This document shows positions 1 to 6,251 of a stretch of DNA of 33,485 nt, one piece after another (positions within the stretch are counted from its first letter, which is position 1; each line of letters opens with the position of its first letter). The DNA comes from WHSV01 sp050694055. GTDB taxonomy: Bacteria; Actinomycetota; CADDZG01; WHSQ01. Made by a program: the position numbers and the translations under genes. The notes below the pieces were generated by a model, which saw only the letters and a list, made by a program, of their open reading frames with translations, was not told where the DNA came from and did not search any database. The stretch covers positions 1 to 33,485 of the forward strand of contig JBOGWX010000149.1 in assembly GCA_050694055.1 (NCBI GenBank), read 5' to 3'.

Positions 1-1011
1 CTACCTGACGATGACCCTGCCCCTCATGAACGGATGCAGCATGCAGAGGTAGGGGTTGCCCTTCTTCGACGACCTTCTCGTGAACTCGAGCGTGAAGGGA
101 TCCTCGGGCAGGCCGCCGCCCCGTGCACCGGAGCTCTCGAAGGCCCTGCCTCCGCCGTACTTTCCGTTGCCCTTCTCGAGCACGAAGCCCGCGGGGATGT
201 CGAACTCGAGCTGGGCCGGGTCGGCGCAGAACGGGGGTGCTTCCATGTCGGGTGGGTTGTCCGGTCCCGGCCCGCCGTCTCCGTCCGGGTCACAGACCGG
301 CGCGAACACGCGGCCGGCTACCGACAGTGCCTTGTCCACCGGCATGCTCACCGTGTGTACCTCGTCGATGAGCGAATCGAAGTGCCAGCGCACCTTGTCG
401 TTCTTCTTGATCTTCATCTTCTGGGGATAGAAGTCGAGGAGATCGAAGTGCTGAGTGTCGTAGCCGGCCCACGCGTCCCACACCCGCCCGCCGTTGCGCT
501 TCTTGTGGCTTGTCTGCTTCTTGGACAACTTCGTCTGCAGCGCGGCGGCGGCATCGGCGTACCGCTTGAACGCATCGAGACGTTCGTCGTCGATCTCCGC
601 CTGGCTCGAACGCTCGGCTTCCGGAACCACGTTGATCTTCATGCGGTGATCGGGAAAGACAGAGTTGACGACCCACACGAAGTCTCCTTCGTTGAGATCG
701 ATCGTCGCGTCATAGGTCAGAAAGTCTCCGGCCGGAATGACTCCACTCGAGTGAACTCCCGTCCCATCGACCGAGCAGGGCGGCATTCCCGAAACGCCAC
801 ATGTGGGATCGGTGCCGAGCACGACCACGTTGTTCCCCTTGAGGTTTCCAGGTGCCTCGTCGGGATCGTTGACGATGAACGAGAACGGATCGTTCGGAGT
901 GGACGCATTGTCGTCGATCCAGTCTTGCGCGCCGACGTTCGCAGGCAGGATCAGCAGTCCTTCGAAACCGCCGGCGTCGAAGTGCACGGTGTCGCCCTCG
1001 GCGACGTTCAA
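1..1011 (-). CDS. Secreted tandem cupredoxin (plastocyanin-like) protein, N-terminus frameshifted
   Basis: The C-terminal half is a cupredoxin domain. It has a ligand-type His in DEVHTVSMP (about residues 217-225) and a C-x2-H-x2-M cluster (CMLHPFM) just before the C-terminus, the usual type-1 copper arrangement. The N-terminal half looks like a second cupredoxin copy, ending in a VFPDHRM strand, but its Cys and His ligands are missing. Between the halves is a charged Lys/Gln-rich linker. The only in-frame start is a TTG at 1011, and it lies inside the first domain: the same frame stays open upstream to a TGA at 1135-1137 and encodes further fold-like sequence (AATHEFFPKRL). The signal peptide sits in another frame at 1097-1201, so the gene appears split by a one-base shift. 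The protein would probably be exported and bind copper in electron transfer or copper handling. The domain assignment is fairly secure; the physiological role is unknown. Confidence 0.75.
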   Translation of the reverse strand: MNVAEGDTVHFDAGGFEGLLILPANVGAQDWIDDNASTPNDPFSFIVNDPDEAPGNLKGNNVVVLGTDPTCGVSGMPPCSVDGTGVHSSGVIPAGDFLTYDATIDLNEGDFVWVVNSVFPDHRMKINVVPEAERSSQAEIDDERLDAFKRYADAAAALQTKLSKKQTSHKKRNGGRVWDAWAGYDTQHFDLLDFYPQKMKIKKNDKVRWHFDSLIDEVHTVSMPVDKALSVAGRVFAPVCDPDGDGGPGPDNPPDMEAPPFCADPAQLEFDIPAGFVLEKGNGKYGGGRAFESSGARGGGLPEDPFTLEFTRRSSKKGNPYLCMLHPFMRGRVIVR

Positions 1012-1096
1012 GCGCTTCGGGAAGAACTCATGGGTGGCCGCGTTTGCGCCCGCTAGCGAGAACGCCTCCTCGAGGAACGCACCGAGAACGACGTTC

Positions 1097-1201
1097 AGGG
1101 TTTGAGGCGCGGCGGCTTGCCGGCCGGACGCTCGTCAAGAGGGTAAGTACCAGTAGTAGGGGCATTAGAACGCGCACAGGGCGCGCCGCGTACAAACGCA
1201 T
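1097..1201 (-). other. Out-of-frame signal-peptide segment of the cupredoxin gene
   Basis: An ATG at 1199-1201 is preceded by a good ribosome binding site (GGAGGAG, 3 bases upstream). It opens a 35-codon stretch with a basic N-terminus and a hydrophobic core (VLMPLLLVLTLLT), a typical Sec signal peptide. Beyond it this frame turns Arg-rich and stops at 1028, while the cupredoxin frame opens just after its TGA at 1135-1137. The two frames overlap between about 1090 and 1134, so one indel there would join signal peptide and mature protein. Whether it is a real mutation or a sequencing error cannot be decided from the sequence. Confidence 0.6.
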
Positions 1202-1225
1202 CGGCTCCTCCAAAGTTGTGGCCGC

Positions 1226-1288
1226 CTAGACCCGCGGCGACTCTGCCGTAACCTCTCCGTTATGCATGGCGAGAGAGCACGGGTCTAG
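1226..1288. repeat. 9-bp perfect inverted repeat upstream of the cupredoxin gene
   Basis: CTAGACCCG at 1226-1234 is the exact reverse complement of CGGGTCTAG at 1280-1288. The 45 bases between the arms contain ATGCAT and a small CGGC/GCCG stem. It lies in the 360-base stretch between ppx and the cupredoxin coding frame, upstream of the cupredoxin ribosome binding site, so it could be a two-site operator or the base of a leader hairpin. No clear -35/-10 pair is visible. Apart from this and the signal-peptide segment I see nothing else in the stretch. Confidence 0.45.
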
Positions 1289-1370
1289 TGGGTTGGGGAG
1301 AAAATCTCCGCAGCGGTAGCTCGAATGACAGCAAACGTCCGAAGACGCGTGAATTGTGACCCGCTCCATC

Positions 1371-2279
1371 TCAGTCGAGAAGTGCGATTACCAGACCATC
1401 GAGAATGTCCTTCTCCGAAACGAGCACCTCCGCGCTGTCGAAGGTCTTCATGACGCCAAGCAACAGCTCGGCCCCCGGGATGATGACATCGGCGCGGCCG
1501 GGCTCCAGTCCCTTCATTCGTCGTCTCTGGCTGAGACTTAGTGACTCCAGTCGACGTGCGAGTCGTCGTACGTCGCCGTGCGAGAGCACCATGTGGTGCG
1601 TGATGTCGGGATCGTAGACCGGCAGACCGCTCTTGAGCAGTGCAAGCTGCGTGACCGTCCCGGCCACGCCGAGAAGGTGCGCCCCCAGCGGAACCTCGAG
1701 CTGCAACTTGGCGCGCGCCAGCTCCTCGGCCACCTCGCCGCGTAGCGCATCCAGCTCGGTGGACGACGGCGGATCCGAGTGCAGGTGCCTCTCGAACAAC
1801 CGCACACAACCGATGTCCATCGAAATCAACCGCTCGGGCTCCTCGCGCCCGTAGATGAGCTCGGTGGAACCGCCACCGATGTCGACCACCAATCTGGGCG
1901 AGCCGTCGCTGAGGTCGCTCACGGCTCCTCGAAAGGTGGTTCGGGCCTCCTGGTCGCCCGACAGCATCTCTGGGACCTGCCCGGTGAGCTGCTGGACCCC
2001 CGTGAAGAAGTCCTCGCGATTGCGCGCGTCGCGCACGGCCGACGTGCCGGTCACTTGCAGCTTGGTCACGCCGTACTCCCCACAGGTCGCCGCGTACTCT
2101 GCGATGGTGCGTAGCGTCCGTTCCAGGGCCTCCTGCGACAACGCCTTGGTGCGCTCGACACCCTCTCCGAGACGTGTGATGACCATTCTCCGTTCGAGCG
2201 GACGAAAATGATCGGCCCCTCCCTCCGCCACAAGCAGCCGAGTCGAGTTCGTTCCGACGTCGATGGCGGCTACCCGCAC
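1371..2279 (-). CDS. ppx: Exopolyphosphatase / guanosine pentaphosphate phosphohydrolase (Ppx/GppA)
   Basis: This cytoplasmic enzyme of the ASKHA fold removes terminal phosphate from polyphosphate and, in some members, from pppGpp. The 302-residue protein shows the family motifs in order: phosphate-1 loop AIDVGTNSTRLL near residues 5-16, TGTSAVRDARN near 78-88, phosphate-2 loop VVDIGGGSTEL near residue 127, and the nucleotide-contacting LLGVAGTVTQLA near 210. The length suits the short actinobacterial Ppx form, which lacks the C-terminal HD region of E. coli Ppx. Translation starts at a GTG directly abutting the TAG stop of the DUF501 gene, so the two are almost certainly one operon. The order DUF501-ppx beside eno and an FtsB-like gene matches M. 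tuberculosis Rv1025-Rv1026. Family assignment is secure; polyphosphate versus pppGpp preference cannot be read here. Confidence 0.93.
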   Translation of the reverse strand: MRVAAIDVGTNSTRLLVAEGGADHFRPLERRMVITRLGEGVERTKALSQEALERTLRTIAEYAATCGEYGVTKLQVTGTSAVRDARNREDFFTGVQQLTGQVPEMLSGDQEARTTFRGAVSDLSDGSPRLVVDIGGGSTELIYGREEPERLISMDIGCVRLFERHLHSDPPSSTELDALRGEVAEELARAKLQLEVPLGAHLLGVAGTVTQLALLKSGLPVYDPDITHHMVLSHGDVRRLARRLESLSLSQRRRMKGLEPGRADVIIPGAELLLGVMKTFDSAEVLVSEKDILDGLVIALLD

Positions 2280-2771
2280 CTACTTGGCCACCGCGCAGGG
2301 CAGGAGACAGTCCGGCCATCCGGTTTGCGCCAGGGCCATCGCCCCAACGGGGTTCGGTGGATCCGCCAGTTCCTGGGCAAGGTGTGCGTGCAGGCACTTG
2401 ACCCTGTCCGGCCCTCCACCGGGTTGAGCTCCTTCGACGATCTCATGACCGTCGCGGCGTGCCGTGTACCGATCGACGGCCCCTTGCAACCTCTCGTGGG
2501 CTCCTTGGTCGCGCTGGAGACGTTCCGTGAAAACCCCCATGTAGCCCTGCGCTTCGAGGTGGCTCGCGCGCCTGACCAGTAGCGGACAGGTCAGCCAGAA
2601 GAGTGTGGGGAAAGGAGACCCGTCCTCGAGACGAGGATAGGTTTCGACGACCATCGGGACGCCGAGATGACACCGGCGCACCACCCTCCAGGTGCCGCGC
2701 AACGGCCGTCCCAGCTGTGCCTCGACCACCGAAAGATCGACGGCCGATGCCGTTCCTTGCCACTCATGCAC
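2280..2771 (-). CDS. DUF501 family protein
   Basis: This 163-residue protein belongs to the DUF501 family, which is characteristic of Actinobacteria and normally sits between the FtsB-like gene and ppx. Family features include the N-terminal VEAQLGRPLRG, the VVETYPRLEDGSPFPTLFWL block near residues 40-60, where substrate-like proline and tryptophan residues cluster, and the C-terminal VKCLHAHLAQELADPPNPVG region, whose Cys and paired His are conserved-looking and suggest metal or nucleotide binding. The start is a GTG at 2771 and the stop abuts ppx. No signal peptide or membrane segment is visible, so it should be cytoplasmic. No biochemical function is established for the family as far as I know. 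Co-occurrence with ppx hints at phosphate or polyphosphate metabolism, which is inference only. Confidence 0.88.
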   Translation of the reverse strand: MHEWQGTASAVDLSVVEAQLGRPLRGTWRVVRRCHLGVPMVVETYPRLEDGSPFPTLFWLTCPLLVRRASHLEAQGYMGVFTERLQRDQGAHERLQGAVDRYTARRDGHEIVEGAQPGGGPDRVKCLHAHLAQELADPPNPVGAMALAQTGWPDCLLPCAVAK

Positions 2772-2834
2772 AAACAGAGAGTACCGGCCCGTTTAGCGGA
2801 TCCCTTTCTCCCATCGCTCGCGTCGCTCCTCCAA

Positions 2835-3254
2835 TCACTGGCCCAAGTCAGGGCTAAGGACCTCGATGTCGAGCGCGGTCAGGAAGCCTCGGTCGTTCGT
2901 CACCAGTGGCAGATCGTGGCGTTTGGCGGTGGCCGCGATCCACAGATCCGCGATGCTCTTCGTTAACCCCCTGCTTTCGCTTGCAGCCCTCAGGTCCGCC
3001 CATATCCGCACGGTTGCCTCGTCAACCGTCAACACTGTCATCTTTTGCACTCTGTCGTCGATCCTCCGCAACTTCCGGTCACCCCACTCGTTCCTTATGG
3101 CTCCATACCAAAGCTCGCCGACACTCTGAAAAGAGATCGCGACGATCTTGCCCTCGAGATAAGGAGCGCAGGCCTGAGCGCGTGAGTCGCCATGAAGGAG
3201 ATAGATCACGATGTTGGTATCGATGAGAACAGCCGGAATTCCGTGGGAATCCAT
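2835..3254 (-). CDS. VapC-like PIN-domain ribonuclease toxin
   Basis: This 139-residue PIN domain carries the full acidic metal-binding set: D12 in LIDTNIVIYLL, E47 in FQSVGELWYG, D103 in SIADLWIAATA and D121 in VTNDRGF. Those residues and the length match VapC-type toxins, which cleave tRNA or other RNA with Mg2+ or Mn2+. It begins with an ATG at 3254 with no strong ribosome binding site, 29 bases after the stop of the upstream gene (3284-4240), whose last 30 residues look like an antitoxin tail. Toxin after antitoxin on one transcript is the normal order for such modules. The pair lies between DUF501 and the FtsB-like gene, which are neighbours in M. tuberculosis, so it looks like an insertion into a conserved block. 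The fold call is strong; the toxin role and the RNA target are inferred. Confidence 0.88.
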   Translation of the reverse strand: MDSHGIPAVLIDTNIVIYLLHGDSRAQACAPYLEGKIVAISFQSVGELWYGAIRNEWGDRKLRRIDDRVQKMTVLTVDEATVRIWADLRAASESRGLTKSIADLWIAATAKRHDLPLVTNDRGFLTALDIEVLSPDLGQ

Positions 3255-3283
3255 CTCGGCCGGCGCGCTTGGACCACCGGCTT

Positions 3284-4240
3284 CTATCGTTGACTCCGCA
3301 ATTCGTCCATTGCCGAAGTGAACGTCGCCACGTCTTCGTCGCTGAAATCGTCAGATGCGGCGATATCGGCAATCGATTTCAGCGGCCGACTGCCCTGTTC
3401 GGCAGCTTGCTCAGAGGCGGAGCGATTAAGCCAGAAGTCTTCACCCAAGAGCTGCTGCTGAGTCGAGATCTCGAGCGAATCGACCTCGAGCCGTCCCGCC
3501 CGGTTGGAGGCCAGGTCGATCTCCTCTAGTCCCGACACCACCACGACTTCACCCACGAGACCCTTCGCCTGTTGCAGGAGCGACTCCCCGAAGTGACATT
3601 GCACCCGCCCCCGTTCGGACTTAACAGCAAGGTTTCCCTTCTCGAGATCGATCGCAATGAGTTCGCCCCGCGCAGACTTCCTTCGCCGGACCAATGTGTG
3701 ATTGACCCTGTACCGCTGGGCTTCATCCGGTCTTATGCGCGCCACTCGCGCCTCGCCTTGCGGAGGTTGCGACCGGAGCGTCACGGTGACGTTTCGTTCG
3801 GCGGCGACCATTCCGAGTTTCTCGGCTATCTCCATCACCGACATGTCCCAATTGTTGGGTACGACTGGCTGCGTGCCAGCCTCCAGCGAGTGGAGTCCAG
3901 AAACGAAGGAATCGAGTGCGCGGATACCGAGATCTTCTGCAGAAGGGGGCAGGAGGGAAGGTTCCGCTTCGAGCTCACTACCGTGAAGAGATCGCAGCTC
4001 GATCTGGGCAACCGCGCTTCCCCTCTCGATGCCGACTAAAAGCAGCTCGGTCGAACGGCGCACCGCCTCGGGCAACGGCCCAGGGGCAACCCCCGGCTCG
4101 CCCAGTAGGACGCGGGCCATGCGCTCGACACCGTGCTGGGTTAGCTCACCGATGTTCTGGAGATCACGCAGAGGAAATTTGCCCGGCTCGACGTCATCAC
4201 CCTCGAGTGTGATCTGCAAGAGCCCGGTGGCTTCTTCCAT
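3284..4240 (-). CDS. Uncharacterised protein with antitoxin-like C-terminal tail, partner of the PIN toxin
   Basis: I do not recognise a named family. The 318-residue product has an N-terminal block (LEGDDVEPGKFPLRDL, then helices and LLLVGIERGSAV, residues about 8-80) resembling uncharacterised proteins seen beside PIN genes. A central helical region follows (about 95-150), then a beta-rich segment with a basic RRRKSARGELIAIDL stretch (about 185-260). The last 30 residues contain SIADIAASDDFSDEDVATF, an acidic helix like the toxin-wrapping tails of VapB/PHD-type antitoxins. ATG 4240 is chosen over the GTG at 4255 because GGAGG lies 8 bases upstream of the ATG. It is far longer than the usual 70-100 residue antitoxin. 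The natural reading is an antitoxin with an added sensory or regulatory body, but no DNA-binding domain is obvious. There is no signal peptide or membrane segment. Confidence 0.65.
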   Translation of the reverse strand: MEEATGLLQITLEGDDVEPGKFPLRDLQNIGELTQHGVERMARVLLGEPGVAPGPLPEAVRRSTELLLVGIERGSAVAQIELRSLHGSELEAEPSLLPPSAEDLGIRALDSFVSGLHSLEAGTQPVVPNNWDMSVMEIAEKLGMVAAERNVTVTLRSQPPQGEARVARIRPDEAQRYRVNHTLVRRRKSARGELIAIDLEKGNLAVKSERGRVQCHFGESLLQQAKGLVGEVVVVSGLEEIDLASNRAGRLEVDSLEISTQQQLLGEDFWLNRSASEQAAEQGSRPLKSIADIAASDDFSDEDVATFTSAMDELRSQR

Positions 4241-4298
4241 AACGAGTGCCTCCACTCCCTCAAGCTAACTATCGAGTGTGACATGAAACGAAGATCGA

Positions 4299-4316
4299 CG
4301 GTTGGTTCGACAACCG
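4299..4316 (-). terminator. Possible hairpin terminator after the FtsB-like gene
   Basis: CGGTTG and CAACCG form a perfect 6-bp stem around a 6-base loop, followed on the minus strand by a moderately T-rich stretch (TCGATCTTCGTTTC). It lies 24 bases past the stop of the eno/FtsB-like pair and before the toxin-antitoxin pair, which would fit a transcript boundary. The stem is short and the T-tract broken, so this is tentative. Confidence 0.35.
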
Positions 4317-4339
4317 GCCCGTCTAGATGATGATCGGCG

Positions 4340-4798
4340 TTAGCCGAGGCCGACGAAGTTCAGAAATCTCTCCATGAAGCCGGGATCGGGCTGGGGCGCC
4401 GGTCGGGACTTGTGCGCCCTGCGCTTCTCTTGTCGCTTGAGCTCTTTGCGCGACGGGGGTACGACGTTGTAAACCGTCTCCCCGGGCCGCGCGTACCCGC
4501 TGTCGCGGGCGACCTGTTCGAGGTAGTCGGGGTCGTTCAAACGGTCGATGCGGTCGTTTAACGCCTTGTTGGACTTGTTCACCTTCTTGAGGTCGCCCGA
4601 CATCTCGGAGATGCGATCCCTCTGGGCGAAGAGCTGGCGGGTCGGCTGAACGGCCATCGCTCCCGCGAGGCCGAGCACCAGCATGAGCGCAATCAGCTGC
4701 GGGACGATGCCGAGGCGACGCGGTTGTTTCTGGCGCGACGGTGGCTTCCTGCGCGCCGGAGGTCTCCTGCGCGGCCGGGCCTTCTTTCGGGTGCTCAC
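4340..4798 (-). CDS. FtsB/DivIC-like septum formation initiator protein
   Basis: This 152-residue bitopic membrane protein has an Arg/Lys/Pro-rich cytoplasmic N-terminus (residues 1-28), one membrane segment (IVPQLIALMLVLGLAGAMAV, about 31-50) and an outside coiled coil (about 58-90). The family hallmark DPDYLEQVARDSGYARPGETVYNVVP follows near 88-113, then a basic, Pro-rich tail. Proteins of this class bridge FtsL and FtsQ in the divisome, and the same position after eno is held by Rv1024 in M. tuberculosis and DivIC genes in other Gram-positives. The GTG start overlaps the eno stop by four bases (GTGA), so expression should be coupled to enolase. The family is clear. Calling it FtsB or DivIC specifically would be arbitrary. 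Confidence 0.87.
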   Translation of the reverse strand: MSTRKKARPRRRPPARRKPPSRQKQPRRLGIVPQLIALMLVLGLAGAMAVQPTRQLFAQRDRISEMSGDLKKVNKSNKALNDRIDRLNDPDYLEQVARDSGYARPGETVYNVVPPSRKELKRQEKRRAHKSRPAPQPDPGFMERFLNFVGLG

Positions 4799-6078
4799 GA
4801 GTCCGCCCTCGGAAAGGCGCGTGCTCCTGGGTAGCGCGCGCCGTCGCCCAGGGCCTCCTCGATGCGCAACAACTGATTGTACTTGGCCGTCCGCTCGCCG
4901 CGGGCGGGAGCCCCTGTCTTGATCTGGCCCGCGTTGGTCGCAACCGCCACGTCCGCGACCGTTGCATCTTCGGTTTCACCGCTGCGATGGCTGATCACGG
5001 TCGTGTATCCGGCGCGCTGCGCGGTGCGGACGCACTCCAAGGTCTCGGTCAGGGTCCCGATCTGGTTCGGCTTGATCAGGATCGAGTTGGCGACTCCAGA
5101 TTCGATACCGCGTTGCAGCACCTCTGTGTTGGTCACGAAGAGGTCGTCACCCACGAGTTGCACACGATCCCCGACGGCTCGGGTCAAAGCGCCCCAGCCT
5201 TCCCAGTCGTCCTCTGCAAGTCCGTCCTCGATGGAAACGATCGGGTACCTATCGAGCCATTCGGTCCAGAACTCGACCAACTCCTCACTCGAAAGCGTGC
5301 GCTGCTCGGACACCAGCGCGTAAGAACCGTCCTCATAGATCTCGCTCGCCGCAGGGTCGAGTGCGAGCGAGACGTCCCTACCCGGTTCGAGACCCGCGCG
5401 CCCGATTGCGTCCAGCAGCAACTCGACCGCCTCGACGTTCGAGCCGAGGTCCGGAGCAAAGCCGCCTTCGTCACCGACCCCGGTCGCGAGCCCTCGGTCA
5501 TCCAGGACCTTCTTGAGCGTGTGATAGCAGCGAGAGCCCCACTCCAGGGCCTCCGCAAAGGTCGCCGCGCCGACGGGAGCGAACATGAACTCCTGAAAGT
5601 CGACGGAGTTGTCCGCGTGAGCCCCTCCGTTCAGCACGTTCAACAGCGGCACCGGAAGAAGGTGAGCGTCCGGCCCCCCCAGGTAGCGGAACAGCGGCAG
5701 CTCGAGCTCGGTGGCGACCGCGTGAGCCGCGGCGAGCGAGACGCCGAGCATGGCGTTCGCACCCAACTTCGATTTGTTGTCGGTGCCGTCGAGATCGATC
5801 AGGGTCTGATCGAGTGCCCTCTGATCGAGGGCATCCACGCCGAGAATGGCGGGGGCGATGAGGTTGCGGATGTGGTCGACGGCCTTCGCAACCCCCTTGC
5901 CCAGGTAGCGCTCGCCCCCGTCCCGCAACTCGAGCGCCTCACCGGCGCCGGTGGAAGCCCCCGAGGGAACCGCGGCGCGGCCGCGCGCGCCCGAGTCGAG
6001 CTGGATTTCCGCTTCGACCGTCGGGTTCCCGCGCGAGTCGAGGATCTCCCGGCCCGCGACGTGGACTATCTCGCTCAA
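4795..6078 (-). CDS. eno: Enolase (phosphopyruvate hydratase)
   Basis: Enolase interconverts 2-phosphoglycerate and phosphoenolpyruvate in glycolysis and needs Mg2+. The 427-residue length is typical. The N-terminal GREILDSRGNPTVEAE, the catalytic-acid loop GDEGGFAPD near residue 202, metal ligands in ALDPAASE and SIEDGL, and the signature LIKPNQIGTLTET near 335 with the catalytic Lys are all intact, followed by SHRSGETEDATVADVAVA and the terminal KYNQLLRIEE. The start is a TTG at 6076-6078, supported by AGGAGG 7 bases upstream; no ATG or GTG gives a better N-terminus. The gene ends within the start of the FtsB-like gene. It diverges from the pseudokinase gene across a 170-base region with a TATAAG box and a small palindrome. 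Identification is certain. Confidence 0.98.
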   Translation of the reverse strand: MSEIVHVAGREILDSRGNPTVEAEIQLDSGARGRAAVPSGASTGAGEALELRDGGERYLGKGVAKAVDHIRNLIAPAILGVDALDQRALDQTLIDLDGTDNKSKLGANAMLGVSLAAAHAVATELELPLFRYLGGPDAHLLPVPLLNVLNGGAHADNSVDFQEFMFAPVGAATFAEALEWGSRCYHTLKKVLDDRGLATGVGDEGGFAPDLGSNVEAVELLLDAIGRAGLEPGRDVSLALDPAASEIYEDGSYALVSEQRTLSSEELVEFWTEWLDRYPIVSIEDGLAEDDWEGWGALTRAVGDRVQLVGDDLFVTNTEVLQRGIESGVANSILIKPNQIGTLTETLECVRTAQRAGYTTVISHRSGETEDATVADVAVATNAGQIKTGAPARGERTAKYNQLLRIEEALGDGARYPGARAFPRADS

Positions 6079-6096
6079 ACGCGCAGCCTCCTACCC

Positions 6097-6111
6097 TGAA
6101 CCTCTTGTTCA
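6097..6111. promoter_or_regulatory. 15-bp palindrome in the eno leader
   Basis: TGAAC-CTCTT-GTTCA is a perfect 5-bp inverted repeat with a 5-base centre. It lies between a TATAAG box and the eno ribosome binding site, where a bound repressor would block transcription. No matching second copy is seen nearby, so chance remains possible. Confidence 0.35.
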
Positions 6112-6124
6112 ACGTTAAGCCACA

Positions 6125-6130
6125 CTTATA
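6125..6130 (-). promoter_or_regulatory. Candidate -10 box for eno
   Basis: TATAAG on the minus strand, about 47 bases before the TTG start, is an AT-rich island in GC-rich DNA and fits a sigma-70-type -10 element. No convincing -35 hexamer is seen 16-18 bases upstream, so the call rests on the -10 alone. Confidence 0.4.
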
Positions 6131-6251
6131 ACAGGAGTCACAGCGGAAGTCCGCATCTGGTGGCCCCGACGAATCAGCGAAACCCGCCGAGGAGATCGGT
6201 GAGCCTGGGCCTCGGGGGGCGCTGGAGGCCCTGGCAGGCAACCCGGCGAAA

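Noticed and set aside
1297..1309. GGAGA-AAA-TCTCC stem as a terminator for ppx
   Set aside because: The stem is only 5 bp with no T-tract, and it lies 62 bases or more past the stop; too weak to call.
4741..6099. A 452-codon plus-strand open frame across eno and the FtsB-like gene
   Set aside because: It overlaps two certain genes and shows no family-like sequence, so it is a codon-bias shadow.
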